Part shown: in pieces, positions 20,847-32,600 of the stretch
Position numbering within the stretch: the first letter of the stretch is position 1
Layout of the letters: each line of letters starts with the position of its first letter
DNA from: Cristatella mucedo
Taxonomy: Eukaryota; Bryozoa; Phylactolaemata; Cristatellidae
Direction: 5' to 3'
Assembly: GCA_009760855.2 (NCBI GenBank)
Contig: WPIO01000046.1
Coordinates: forward strand, 1-64,000
Length of the DNA: 64,000 nt
Position numbers and translations under genes: made by a program
The notes under the pieces: model-generated
What the model saw: only the letters and a program-made list of their open reading frames with translations
Databases searched by the model: none
Told to the model about the DNA's origin: nothing

Positions 20847-21147
20847 TGTAGTTTGGTTCATACATCAGCGAGCCAGCCGATGAACAACGCCAATGGTTTA
20901 TTGCACAAGGCACGGAGCCGCAAGACGCACGTCTTCACTCGCCCCTCTCTCCCTCTCTAGTCTCCTCTCCTCTACTCCGGCTGTGCCTTGGCCGACCCCG
21001 ATGGTGAATCTGTTCACCAGCGGGTTATCGGCCTGTGTCAACGCCTCATTAGAAGCGGACCACAGCTGTGCACAGGCCCCTCTCGGGGATACTTCCACCA
21101 GCTGTTAAGGAAAGGAGCGGTACCAGACCGCATGCAATCGAACTCCA
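20847..21147 (-). repeat. 5' LTR of the gag-only element
   Basis: 301 bp, aligned over its length with the 19317 LTR (for example shared TTCACCAGCGGGTTATCGGC). On the minus strand it starts TGGAGTTCG and ends CTACA, and carries an AATAAA signal. Confidence 0.88.
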
Positions 21148-21152
21148 CAGAC

Positions 21153-22943
21153 TTTCGGCGCGAACGAGCTACAGGCTGGACGCAGAGTAAATTTCAATTT
21201 CGTGCGGCACACGGCGAGCTGAATAGTCAGCGAGGAGTGGTTGGTTCAAATATATTCGCCTTTGGTGTAAAGTGTGCTTTCCTAGTCACTTATTTATAAA
21301 GCAAATGGAAAGTAGCGATTTCTACACACAAATTTTGGTTCTCTGGTCTGGAAAATAATATTCGACGTTATCCGGTTTTGCTATCGAGAACGAAGGTGCG
21401 AACATCAGATAACCACATTCAGCGAGAAATTTCGACGCTGCCTGAATTAGTGTGGGTGAGGTGACGCAAGCGTGTAGAGACTAATGCATGGAAGTGTAGT
21501 AATAAAATGTGACTTAAACGAGCATTTTAGTTTATATTGCTGCAGAGAGAGAGAGAGAGAATCCTGAATAGCCTTATGTGATTGACACGTCCATCGAGAG
21601 GTTGCTTGCACCTAGCAGATGCATTTTGATTCCTGCGTGGACGATTTAATGAAACAAAAGTGAACACATTTTTCAATTAAAAAGCGTCTTTTAAGACTTG
21701 CGTGACCTACAAAGCATATTTTGGCATGCTTGCTTGTAGTCAATACAAGCCTCGGGCACCTCGTTTCACGTGCGGGCACTGCAAGAGAACTCGTGAAGGT
21801 GAACAATTACTGCCCGTTAGATCGAAGGTGTGGCGCACTATTAGGCAATTTATGAACTGTAATTTTTAAACCCACATAATTCTGGAATGTTTACAGATTA
21901 GTACACGGAAGAAAAAAGCCATTAGGTTTGCTATCCCAAGAGTGTGGCGGAAACTGGGTGAGCACTCAAGTAGCTGCCGACTCTGCATGGCGGACCCTTG
22001 GACAGGTCGAACTGGAAAGGCCGCGCCAGCCGCTATGTACGCACATATTCCTTCATCCATCGCCCAACTACCACACTGACCTGAGCTCGCCTCACCTAAC
22101 CTTTGGAGAAGGATCAGAAATCTCAAGAAGAGAGCGGCAAGTCGGAAATCGAGGACAATGTCGTAGATTCGGATTCAAACTTCACCAATGCGACTCAGTC
22201 AGGAGAGAAAGCGACACTTCCCCGACCAGAGAGACTTCAACAATCTGACAAAAAGACCTTGCTCTCAGCGACACCAGAGCTCAGCTTCTGCCATCGAGAC
22301 TCAAGGGGCGGAACTCTTTTTTGGGAAGAAAGCAACGAAGCAGACAAAGCGTCGACGACGAGTTTTTCCAACTTGTTCAATTGGCCGCGCTTCTGCAGCG
22401 AGTCAACGGGCCGGGTAGTTTATTTCAAACTATAGGAATCCGCCTGCAGCCAGAGTGAGTTTCGCCTATTCACCGAGAGATCATCCCGGCGCCCCTCGCA
22501 GCCGCGCAGCTTCATACCGGAAACAAGTGCCGGTCTCTCCCGATAGCTCACTCTGTCCACAAGTGAGAGGACCGCACCGGATGTTGCCGGACGTTTCTCA
22601 AGAGCACGACGTATGGCGCCTGTGGCCAGGAGATCGTCGGAGGCTTCGAATGCGTGTGGCCACGTGGGCCTCTTGAGGAATGTTCGCCGAGGTTTCTTTG
22701 TTTTTCCCCCAACGCGACAACGGGACCCTTAGGAGCACTATATCGCAAAAGGTGCCGGCGAAAGCGGATCGATTCTATCTTGGGCAGCGTGTCGTGTGGG
22801 AGCCGCCGCCGCTCGATACGCTCGCTGCCTTTCAAAAAGAGCTGACGAAGCACCGTACAGCATCTAGTAACAGGCTCGTCGTCGTCCAGTTTGTCGCGCG
22901 GATTAAAAAACGAGTCAGCTGCTTTCAACGACCCCCGAAAAAA
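21153..22943. other. Unassigned region with unrecognised frames
   Basis: The first part is AT-rich; a short GA run lies at about 21544-21560. A plus-strand ATG frame at 22103-22435 (110 codons: MEKDQKSQEESGKSEIEDNV, acidic and serine-rich) has protein-like composition but no recognised domain. A further 92-codon plus frame ends near 22958. No supported host gene. Confidence 0.35.
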
Positions 22944-23082
22944 GCTTTAGCTGATTAACAATAATATTAATGATAACAAATAATAGTAATAGTAATAGTA
23001 ACAACAGCCTCGCTTACGAGGCGGCAGAGGAGCCTTGACGGCTACCGCCGCGGCTACCGCTGCGAGCAATCAAAGATTGGCC
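22944..23082 (-). mobile_element. SINE-1 3' fragment with expanded tail
   Basis: Plus strand reads TTAGCTGATTAACAATAATA, then an AATAGT microsatellite, then CAGCCTCGCTTACGAGGCGG and GAGCCTTGACGGCTACCGCC, i.e. a minus-strand SINE-1 body whose tail region has expanded. Confidence 0.6.
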
Positions 23083-23399
23083 ACTGAAAGACTCGCGAAA
23101 CCCACGTGACACGGATCGTAGGGAGCGAGCGCTGTACCCTTGGACTAAGACCCCGGATGTCTTTCCGCAGCTGTCGGAGGGAAAGTCAAAGCCGGCATCT
23201 TCGTCGGACCGCAGATATTAGAGGATATTAGAGTTTGATGAATTCGCCAAGAAGTGGAACTGGACAGTGAAAATGCGTTAAAATGCTCCTTTCCAGTGGT
23301 TCATGACTGAACACTGTGTACAGCTAGTTCAGACTCTCACAAAGAAATATACAAAATGGGATTTCCAATGCCATGAATATGAACATGAATGCAGTTCGT
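23083..23399. other. Unassigned spacer
   Basis: No gene or repeat family is recognised. Confidence 0.4.
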
Positions 23400-23525
23400 T
23401 TCCATAGCACCCTGAGAGAACTGAATCTCTCTCAACGCACTTTACTTATGCCGTAGGGCTCGAGCCCACGACCTCGGTCTTCAAACGCTAGCATCTTAAC
23501 CCTTGCACCAAACAGGTCACCCTGG
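23400..23525 (-). mobile_element. SINE-2 copy
   Basis: Plus strand reads CATAGCACCCTGAGAGAACT, GGGCTCGAGCCCACGACCTC and CACCAAACAGGTCACC, a minus-strand SINE-2 with its tRNA-like head on the right. The tail microsatellite is short. Confidence 0.82.
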
Positions 23526-26384
23526 CTTTAGCTGCGTTTACGCGATCGACTTTCCTCCTGACCGACATGGACGTCCCTCCTAGTTGCGACGTTTGCACTA
23601 GTGATTTGACGGCCGATTTAGTCCCGCCCGCAGTCTCTGCTCAAATCCAGAGGGACGGTGCGAAAGAGGGTTTCCCCGGAAATATGCCAAGCTATCACCT
23701 GCAGAAGTTGAGTTCGCCGCTGTAGTCACCATCGTAGTATGAGAAGAATATAAATCAAAAGGAGATAAGCAAATCAAAAATCTTTTTCGGGAAAGTTCGC
23801 AGTGCAAATTATTGTGCACCGTTAAAGGCGTGCGGTGTGGGTTTATAGTGCTAGGTAAAATGCGCCATTACTGGTTTGTTGGTGGATTTAATAAACAGAT
23901 GCATGGCGTCTCCCTCTAAGTAGAAAAGGCTACAGCCTTGGCTACAACGCATAAGCTTTCCATGTTCAAGGACTTGTTCTGAACGTCTCTCTATAATTCG
24001 AGCCTACGAACGTCAGCTTGGACCGCTGGACGTACGCGATGAGTGCCAGGGTTTCGATTGGTCGGCTGGTCCAATGAGGAGCTAGACGGTAGAAACAGAT
24101 TCTCCTTCTTGACAGTCTGCCGAGTTGGCATCCCCCCAAAAAGGTGGTGACACATGGTAACGTAGTAGCCCAATCCAGAGGGATACCAATCCAAATTCAA
24201 TACCGATTTAAGAGGAAAGTCGATCGTGTCAACGCAGCCATTATTTAATACTCAGTTGCACCCTACTGTTAGAATCAGGCTGGATTTACGCTATAGACTT
24301 TGCGCCTGTACGAAATTCTGCGGCGCTCTGGCGTTGTATTAGAGCAGATGCTGGATGCCCGTACCCTCAGCCCATGTCAAAAAGAGCTTTCTAGGCTATG
24401 GATACGCGCTCGTTACACTAAGATACGAGCGCTCCTCAGTGCAGCTGCCGATAAGTCACGTCCATCAAAATTGGTACCGGAAGTGTTGGATAATCATTGA
24501 CGCGAACTTATAGCATCTTGTGCCAGCTTCTTTGATTGCGACTTTAATAGTGATGACGATTGAACCTATATTTACGGAATTATATATTTCTATGACTAAG
24601 CGACGTGCTGACGGTGGTATTGAGTTTCTCGAATACTGAAGTAACTGCCCACTCTACAGAGCTTCGGAATTCCGAAAATTCCTCTCTAAAGTGCTATTAC
24701 CTTCGAAGCCATGCTGCGAAATTCAACATCGTGAGTTTTGAATATATCGCACTGAGCTAAGTCCGTTGAATTATTCTTAAGAAATGAACGTTCTTGAGCA
24801 CTGTGTTCGTGACGAAGTATATCGGCTGCAGGGCAGCCGTAGCGCGTCCACAGCAGTATGCAAAAATTGATCGGAGGTGAACACTCACAACTGTGCAAAC
24901 GGTACGACAAGGATCACGATGCAAGTCTCTCTTTTTTAACATTTGATACGCAGAGGCACCGTAAACGGTTGCCTTCTCTCCTAAAAAGTGAGCAATCTCA
25001 TTAAGAACGCTTTATCTAGGCCGGTAAGCCAAACGAACCGCGTGCTAATCAGCTTTAATATTGCGGGTTCGCAGACGGCGGAAAATACGCTTGGAATTTC
25101 CGGAAAACCAGCCGTAGCGTCCGTAGCTGCACGACTCGTAGAAACTATAGAGAGGCTCTGCATAAATGTCTGAGGTTTTACAGCGATGAGGTATTCCAAG
25201 GGTCGTACTGCAGACGGCATTTTCGCCTCCTGAAGTTGTCCGCCTGGGCTGCGGATGTGGTGGGTCCAGCAAAGCCGGTAGCACTTTTCTTCGAGGAGAC
25301 AGTAATGTGGCTGTAATGTCGATCGCTCCGGCAGCCCTCGAATGTCCATTGTGGGAATCAGCGGTCAGTTAATGAGGACGTGCCACTTGCCGCTGAGGAC
25401 GCTGTGGGGCCCTCGCAGATCTCGCTTTCAGCGCGCTTCAGTCTGCTGCGGGCGGCGGCAGACCACAGGCCGGTGCGCACGTAGGGGTGCAGGCCTGTAA
25501 GGACGGCACAATTCCGGCAGGTAGGGTCAGTGAAGGACCGTACGCTGGTCAGCATCTCCGGCCAAGAACGTCGCAGATCAGCGGACTGTGGGCCACTTAA
25601 GAAAGAAGTTCAAAGCTACTCGGCGCGGTATTTTGCCGGCAGTTCGTGTCGGCACTAGGCTGTAGGGAAGCCCGAAAGGCCCGCCCTAAGCTCGCAGAGT
25701 GATCGGCGCCAAGGCAGTAAAAAGGCCAGGGACTCGGGCCAGCCAATAATGGATGACGAGGGCGCGCGTCGTGCTCAAAGGCCACAGCGAGCACGGCGAG
25801 GCGTGCCGAGGTAAAAGGCTCCGGAGAAAAGGTCGCGCTGGCTCGAGCCTGCTGCTGCTGCTGGCTCGAGCCTGCTGCAGCTGCTGGTAGTGCGCCGTAT
25901 CGGGGGTCTCGCTGCAATCCTCGGCGGCAAAACGCACCGTTCGTAAAGCGTGCGAGTCCTTGGCAACGCGTAGCAAATATATACCGGCGAAGCTGGAGAC
26001 TCGAAGCGTGGCACAGCGAGTCGCGCAGATGCTGCCCCTCCCACCCCCCAGTACGCGCGCGTGAGCGCCAGCGGCAAAATCAACAGAGTCCAGCCCATAG
26101 CTTACTATAGCAAGTCAGTGGCGCTATCGGATGACGGTCTACTTAGGAAGCAATGATGTAGGCGATGTACACGAGAGTTAGCACCGCAAGCTATGCTCGT
26201 GTGTATGCAAGCAGTTCTGCAGCGCCAGCTTTGGCTCCGTACAACTCACTCGCTCGATCTCTTGCTCGATGTCTTTAGCGAAAATGGCTACTGCGTTAGT
26301 TGTCTTTTGGTTGCCGCATAAGCGTTGGTCATTGCGTACTGGTTTATTGTCGTTATAATGCAGGAAAAGAACTACCGACGCCAC
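23526..26384. other. Unassigned 2.9-kb region
   Basis: Mostly average composition with no recognised coding exon, LINE or SINE. Frames such as 24300-24500 plus and 24981-25349 minus show no known motif. A GC-rich patch at about 25800-25880 contains a tandem GCTGGCTCGAGCCTGCTGC duplication. Confidence 0.35.
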
Positions 26385-26575
26385 GACATCCCTGATTCAG
26401 CGACATTTAATTTGACACTTAAACAGAAAGTGTAGACGCTCGTGTTTTTCTCAGCATTAAATGGGTCCATGCGATTCGTCCTGCGTGTACTTATGCATGC
26501 TGACACTGTGCATGCTGCCACTAATCGTATTGGCATGCTGACCCGGGTGCATGTCACTTCTAACGATATTTCGCC
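26385..26575 (+). mobile_element. LINE-A 3' UTR fragment
   Basis: Reads AATGGGTCCATGCGATTCGT, GCTGACACTGTGCATGCTGC and GGTGCATGTCACTTCTAACG, matching the LINE-A 3' UTR. The terminal hairpin is missing. Confidence 0.8.
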
Positions 26576-27300
26576 AGTTGACATTGTTGACACTTTCAAC
26601 TCGTTGTCGCCAGCGTAGTGTCGCCGCAAGGCTATCGGCAGGATTTTTTGGCAGTTTTTTGTAAAAAACTAGCTCTCGAAGCTGATTATCCGAGTAATTC
26701 AGCTGGGATTCGTGGATGGCTCCGCGTAGAAGTGAAGCGGAGGCCGTTAGCTCATCACTGCCATTGTTTGATCGAATACCGAGATATGGGTTAAAAACCC
26801 ACTTACCATACCCAACAATTTTCGGAAGATTTGCATCTTTGCATTTGAGTTTAAAATGCCCACTTCCTAATAAGAACGTTTGTGGGAAACTGAGCAGCTC
26901 ATTGGACCACTTGCTCGACCGCCGGACCTATATGTAACTGTTGCGAAGAAAACGTTCATTTTTGTAACAATCTCTTGGAGCGCTGCAGGCGGATATTAAG
27001 GTTTAGGGTAGCCTTGGCTATCTCAGTCGGCCATCATTCGAAAGCGATTCGACCAAAATGAGCGCCGCACACAGGTCAGCCCGCTCAAAATACAGTAACG
27101 TCGGGACTCTTTCGAGATATGGCCGCGGTTCTACTTTCGTGGAGAGGCGCGGCACTATCTCGGCTGTCTCTTCTTTGTGATGTCCAAGTAATAATAGCAA
27201 TAATAGGTCGACTTCAGAATTTTCTGAGAAAATTAAATACCTATTCAGTCTACTTGAAACTCGCTGAAAAAAAGTATTAATACCACTCGCCACTCGATCG
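26576..27300. other. Unassigned spacer
   Basis: A 73-codon ATG frame at 26716-26937 (MAPRRSEAEAVSSSLPLFDR start) is unrecognised. Nothing else is supported. Confidence 0.35.
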
Positions 27301-27425
27301 CGTTTCCTTCGCCGCTTAAATGTTTAGCGTCTAGAAAGAGATTGAGCTCTCTGAGCGCGCTTTATCAAATGCATTCTTATTATTATCATTACTAGTATCA
27401 TTATTATTATTATTATTATTATTAT
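27301..27425 (+). mobile_element. LINE-A 3' tail fragment
   Basis: GTCTAGAAAGAGATTGAGCT, TCTGAGCGCGCTTTATCAAA and an ATTATT tail. Confidence 0.8.
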
Positions 27426-29507
27426 GACCTAGGGGTTCCAGGCATGTATAGTGCTATGCTTAGACGAGCTTGCAAAAGGAGGGCGACAGCGAACCGCCAC
27501 GCTACGCTAGGCTAGGCGAGGCCTGCTTACTGAAGCAAACGAAAAGCCAGTGGATGGGCGTTTCTCTTCCACTGCCAAGTCGGCCTACTTTCAGCTAGAG
27601 AACAGAGGAACAGTCAGGGCCGGCTTTAATGAGAACGCGACGGGAAGACCTGGGTGCACGTTTGTGACAGCGAGTCGCGATTGCAGTTTCGCTGTTCCCG
27701 TTGCGGTTCCGCGGCTTCCCGCCCGCCCGCCGGGCATCGGGGGGGGGGGGGGGGAGGGAGGGCGAGCGGGCGGACTGCGCGCCACGTGCCGCTTCCTGAT
27801 AGTTTGAACGCGCAGCCTGCCTGCTCGAGGCGGTGAGTGATGTGGCAAGCAACAGCTGCGGCCGGGTTGATCGATTTAACGCGGGAGGGGGGGTAAGTCG
27901 AGGAAAGACGACAGAGGACGCTGGGTCGCCGCCGGATGACGCTTGCCTGTGCCCAGCGCCGTAAGAGCGCCGTTTCTTGAGTTCCATCTGAATACACGAG
28001 GCATTTGCCGTCGCTTTACTCAGCGTTTTAATGATTACTGCACTTCCCTTCAATAAGCGCTTCCGGCATGCGTTCTTAATCGTCCTCCACTAGTGAAAAG
28101 CCCAGCGGCTCGTCTGGTCCTTTGTCTACGGCTTAGCAGCATCCCAACCATCCCGCGTCTGTCAGACCCTCGTCATCCCGCGTCTGTCAAACCTTCGGCG
28201 GCTTCCTATCGGCTACCGAATCGCCTCCCCTCGATTTCAAGTCATGCCGCAGTCGTTCGCACTAAAGTTGAATCATCTGGGCCACAGGCCTTTGGCTCGT
28301 GCGCGCCGGAAGTCGTGAATTATCATTCGGCCAAGGTCATTACGTGCAACAGCCTTGAATCGTCTAAGTCTCGGCTCATCCTCACAAGTTCAGATAGCGG
28401 TACAACGCGTGCCATGTGCAAACATCTGAAGCTAGCAACACGCCGACGATAACAACGCAGCGCCAACGGCGATAACGTTTTAGTAAAAGCGCAGCAATAG
28501 CCTGTATATCACGGCCGATACGACTGGTGACTTCCAGCCGACTCGAACCGGCTTACGGCGGCTCCCGCTCAGCGCTGGACTCACCCACCAGCAGACTGAT
28601 GCTCCGAGAGAGTGACTGCGGTCACACACCTGCCTTATTTAGTAGCCAGGTCATAAGTCAGGCTTTATTACCGCTTTATTACAAAATTATACACCCCGCT
28701 GCTCATTAGCCTTGGCTTATTGAGGTGATTTCGTTAGCACTCGGTTCTAATTCACGGGCGAGCTCGTTATGTTTAATCCAAGGTCAGCTTTCAAGGTCAT
28801 CATCCATAATCGCGGGGCGCTGCAACACGACTGTTATGACCAGCTTTCTCTTCGCCCTAGTCAACAAGTGCTTTTGTATGTGACCTTTTTTCGTGCTTAC
28901 CTGTGAGTGCTTTATTTTATTGTCATCGGCTAGAAGTCATACAAACAGGTGAGAATGAACACATTCACGTTTGGTTTGAAAAGCTGATCTATGCAATATG
29001 CTTACTTTTGATTGTTCGATACCATTAATGATATCAATCTCATAGCTACTGATCCTCTCATAGCTAGTTCAAGCGCTTGGACAGAGATCAGTTATTTTAA
29101 ATTACTATACCAGTGACCTGTTATTATAATGATTTTTCTGCCATTGCTGTCAGCTCATTTACAAATTGAAATGTCAAGGCAATACGAGACGCCGTATGGT
29201 TTGACAAAAGAATGCGGTGTAGCGGCGTCGTCAGCAGCAGCTTCCGTAGCCCACAGACACAGCACTCGTAGCTGCGCTGGTTCTTGCCGACGCCCGAGAA
29301 ATGCCGACGACTGCCGAGCCTTGCGTCGCTTCTGGAGACTCGCAGGTGCAGCACCAAGACGCACCGACGGCGGTTCCGCAGGGAAACGGCCAAGAATGAA
29401 AAGTGCCCATTCCTTAGTGTCACAAGTTTATATCCGTAGCCTAGAAAACTCCATTCGGCAGCCGCGGACGATTGCAGATAGCTCGCATCATTCGCACGAT
29501 TCTCACA
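27426..29507. other. Unassigned region with poly-G tract
   Basis: A 16-G run at 27739-27754 followed by AGGGAGGGCGAGCGGGCGG is a strong G-quadruplex candidate. ATCCCGCGTCTGTCA is duplicated at about 28142 and 28174. Frames on both strands at 27550-28050 are GC-driven. No recognised gene. Confidence 0.45.
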
Positions 29508-29806
29508 TCTCTCTCTCTCTCTCTCTCTGTTGTCTCTCTCTGTCTCTCTCTCTCTCTCCGTCTCTCTGTCTCTCTCTCTCTCTGTTGTCTCTCTCTGTCT
29601 CCTCTCTCTCTCTCCGTCTCTCTGTCTCCGTCTCTCTGTCTCTCTGTTGTCTCTCTCTGTCTCCTCTCTCTCTCTCCGTCTCTCTGTCTCCGTCTCTCTG
29701 TCTCTCTGTCTCCGTCTCTCTGTCTGTCTGCCTGTCTCTCTCTCCGTCTCTCCGTCTCTCTCTTTCCGTCTCTCTCTTTCCGTCTCTCTGTCTCTCTGTC
29801 TCTCCG

Positions 29807-29846
<40 letters not shown>

Positions 29847-29895
29847 GCTGTCTCTCTCTGTCTCTCTCTGTGTCTCTCTCTCTCTCTCTCTCTCA
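29508..29895. repeat. Long (CT)n-derived microsatellite
   Basis: About 390 bases of CTCT with TGTCTC, TTGTCTC and CCGTCTC variants organised in higher-order blocks, for example a TTGTCTCTCTCTGTCTCCTC block repeated near 29584 and 29647. Leu/Ser- and Arg/Glu-rich frames through it are artefacts. Confidence 0.95.
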
Positions 29896-30190
29896 GCTTC
29901 TAGAGCATGGCAGAGAGCTTTCGGCAGCCTCCGCTGTCGTCTTTCCGGCACGCTTTCGTTGCACGTTGCTGTGCGAGAGAGTGCCTTACCTTGCAGCGCA
30001 TTTTCTTTAAGGATCTTTATTGGTATTCGTTGAAAACGCGTTCTGGTTCCAAATTTAAAGTCTAACCCTAATTCGAAAGCCATTTAAAGAACGTGTTAAA
30101 CAGAAAGCACAGCAGCCCAAATGTAAAATTCACTCTGCACAAATCGGGCAGCTCTCAATTATGCCAACTCAGCGAATGCGCAAGCGGAAT

Positions 30191-30390
30191 CGCCGGAAGT
30201 GTCGGAAGCACTGCTACCGCTGAAGCGCCGGAAGCGCTGCTACCGCCGGAAGTGCCGGAAGCGCTGCTACCGCTGAAGCACTGCTACCACCGGAAGTGCC
30301 GGAAGCACTGCTACCGCTGAAGCGCCGGAAGCGCTGCTACCGCTGAAGCGCCGGAAGCGCTGCTACCGCTGAAGCGCTGCTACCGCTGAA
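30191..30390. repeat. GC-rich minisatellite, ~26-bp unit
   Basis: Units of the type CGCCGGAAGCGCTGCTACCG with the linker CTGAAG repeat with a 26-bp period and shortened variants. The unit contains the palindrome AGCGCT. The period is not a multiple of three, so the repeat shifts frame and is unlikely to be coding. Confidence 0.9.
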
Positions 30391-30899
30391 GTGCACGCGC
30401 GACAGCTAAAGAGATCGCTGTGCGGAGAGCTCGATCTGCTGGACTTCCGTGTCCACTCTTTGAAAAGCACGGAAAGTTCGTAGTCTCGTGAAGTCCTAGC
30501 ATTTCAATGAACAATTTTAACTATGACAGCATGTGCAAACTATCACTCCCTTTCCCAAACCTTTCCGTCCTCTTTTTTGACACTCATCATTGCCATAACC
30601 TCGCTTAATGCGTCTAAATACTCCACGAAGTATCAAGAGTAAACGCCATGTTGCGGCTGAACTAACAAGCCTAGCTTATTATAGGGGTTGACATAGACCA
30701 TAGACAATTCAGCGTTCATTTTTGGCCAGAAAATAGAAGTAGCAAAACATTTTCAATACAGACTAGGGGAGAACTATCTTCACGTAACTGAAATTTAATG
30801 GTACGCATGCAACAAGGCCACGGTGGCTGCCCTTAGCGCATAAATCGATTTTACGCTTTGACCACGCCTCCTTACTAATCGAGGAGTGAGTTTTCGCTT
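30391..30899. other. Unassigned spacer
   Basis: No gene or repeat family recognised. Confidence 0.4.
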
Positions 30900-30995
30900 A
30901 TTTTATAGATCGTGTTTTCTTTGCAGTAAATATAAAGCGCCTAGAGAGGGATTGAGTTCTCTGCGGGCGCTTTATCAAGTGTGTTATTATTATTG
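30900..30995 (+). mobile_element. LINE-A 3' tail fragment
   Basis: TTTGCAGTAAATATAAAGCG, AGAGGGATTGAGTTCTCTGC, GGGCGCTTTATCAAGTGTGT and a short ATT tail. Confidence 0.82.
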
Positions 30996-31231
30996 AAGCT
31001 GGTACACACAAAGCATGCACTCTTTGCAGACCAAGTCTACTCCCGTAGGGGAGAATTGCGAAACGCATAGGAATTTCTCTTTCCATACGACATGATCTTC
31101 TAAAATAATGTCGTTCCGATAAACTGACTGAACTGTGCAACTTGAACTGAATGAGCAAGGATTCAAATACGTCGCGTCATGTCTGGCGCGGAAGTCTCGG
31201 AGCTAGAAAATTTGTATCGATGAACCAAAAA

Positions 31232-31402
31232 TATTAGCCGATTTAGCAGCAGCCTCATTTTGTATATAGCGGTGCAGGAGCCTTAAAAACAAGTATCACC
31301 CACCGCGGGATTGAACCCGCAGCGGCGATACAGGACAGCACCCACCGCAGGATTAGAACTCGCGACTTCGGAACCGAGGTCGTGAAGACCAATCGCCCTA
31401 CC
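31232..31402 (-). mobile_element. SINE-1 copy with internal duplication
   Basis: Plus strand reads TTAGCAGCAGCCTCATTTTG, then CACCCACCGCGGGATTGAAC and again CACCCACCGCAGGATTAGAA, then CGACTTCGGAACCGAGGTCG. The B-box region is present twice, so the copy has an internal duplication. Confidence 0.8.
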
Positions 31403-31497
31403 TAGTGTGTGCAATGGCGAGGCCAGCTATAAGATCCTGACCTTCTTTTAAATCTTGTCAACTAACGCGAGGCCTCGGCACTATGTCTGGACACAGT

Positions 31498-31605
31498 GAT
31501 ATATATATATATATATACATACATATATATATATATATATGTAGATATATATATATATATATGTGCGTGCGTGCGTGCGTGCGTGAGTGCGTGCATGTAT
31601 ATATA
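31498..31605. repeat. (AT)n and (GTGC)n compound microsatellite
   Basis: ATATAT runs with ACATAC/GTAGAT interruptions, followed by GTGCGTGCGTGCGTGCGTG, i.e. two alternating purine-pyrimidine repeats side by side. Confidence 0.92.
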
Positions 31606-31621
31606 GCCGGGATACCGCATT

Positions 31622-32440
31622 CAAGGTGGGCCATGCATTTGGAAATCCCAACTCTACACGCATTTGTGACATCTTGTCTTGACATCTGTAACTCACTTCT
31701 TGCATGTCTTCCGGCCTGCGAAATAGTGGGCTTACAGTTAGTGCAAGAATCTGCAGCTATGTTTGTTATCGCGAGCGTCCCAGTTGCTGCGTTTAGCCAC
31801 TTCTCGCTGACCTGCTGTGGCGTCCAGTGTACCAGAGAATTGACTTTCTTACGCAACGACATCTACTCTCCAACTGCCGACTGTGGCACATCTTTTTCAG
31901 CGGTCCTCAACTGCTACTTCTATGCTACTCACTACCTCTACTGCTCTCCTAACTCTGCTATGCTTCCCACTTTCTCTTTGTTGCGTGAGACGAAGTCTGT
32001 TGGCTACCGAATGCGTACCGAAAGCCGCTAATGCTGTGAGTGCTCTATACAAAACTCTCCTGCGTAACACCCACATGGTCTTTATGACTTTGTGGAGTTA
32101 CTGAAGGAAATACATTCACGGTTTCGTCATTCACCTGTAGTCCCGTCATTCTCTGGCTCCAGCCTACCTATCGGAAGTACTCCCAATCAGGCTACACGTC
32201 GTACTAAGCGCTCTTCTTACACAGGTCGCGTAGCTGTGCCTCGAACCAACCTGAAATTCTTTGGAGACGGTGCCCTCTATTCGTATGCTCCCAAAGCCTG
32301 GTGCTCACTCCTGTCATACTATGCTGAGGCATCTCCTCACTTGAGGACATTTCAAGAGAAGCTAAACTTGCATTTGTTCCTCGCAGCATTTGCTTCGTCC
32401 GTGTTATATATCCTTTGCGTGCTTATGCCACTGAGTCTTC
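31622..32440 (+). mobile_element. LINE-A copy split by LINE-B
   Basis: 31622-31845 encodes the C-terminal domain (CLDICNSLLACLPACE, then QLVQESAAM). LINE-B occupies 31846-32117. From about 32118 LINE-A resumes (RFRHSPVVPSFSGSSLP, TNLKFFGDGALYSYAPKAW) to about 32430. The LINE-A half reading TTGACTT and the half reading GGTTTCGTC join correctly if LINE-B is removed. The 3' hairpin is missing; a SINE-1 follows at 32444. Confidence 0.82.
31846..32117 (+). mobile_element. LINE-B truncated copy nested in LINE-A
   Basis: Begins TTCTTACGCAACGACA, passes CTTTCTCTTTGTTGCGTGAG and the TAACACCCACATGGTCTTTA end, and stops at GGAAATACATTCA. The copy at 42700 starts at the same base, so this 5' truncation point is recurrent. 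Confidence 0.85.
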
Positions 32441-32443
32441 ACG

Positions 32444-32600
32444 ATGGAGATAAGAAGGTGCTCGCTCTTGATGACCCGGGTCGTGGGTTTGAGTCTTGCA
32501 GCGTGCGATCCTTCACTGTCCCTGCAAGCGGCGGCGATAGCCGTTAAAGGTTCATCTGCCGCTTTACAGAATTAGGCTGTTAAATCAGCTTACTAGTACG
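32444..32600 (+). mobile_element. SINE-1 copy
   Basis: CCGGGTCGTGGGTTTGAGTC (B box), GCAAGCGGCGGCGATAGCCG and GGCTGTTAAATCAGCTTA. Confidence 0.82.

Larger units (their letters stand above)
19317..21147 (-). mobile_element. Compact gag-only LTR retrotransposon (TR-GAG type)
   Basis: Two direct repeats (19317-19624 and 20847-21147) bound 1.2 kb of unique DNA. On the minus strand each begins TG and ends CTACA. The whole unit is flanked by the 5-bp target duplication CAGAC (19312-19316 and 21148-21152). A purine-rich CAAGGGGGCG lies just before the 3' LTR, in the position of a polypurine tract. A gag-like ORF starts 14 bases after the 5' LTR. No protease, reverse transcriptase, RNase H or integrase is present. 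The LTRs differ by substitutions and small indels, so the insertion is not recent. It must have been mobilised by an autonomous relative. Confidence 0.9.

Noticed and set aside
29124-30083. 319-codon minus frame and 293-codon plus frame
   Set aside because: Both are carried by the CT/GA microsatellite; the ends are unrecognised.
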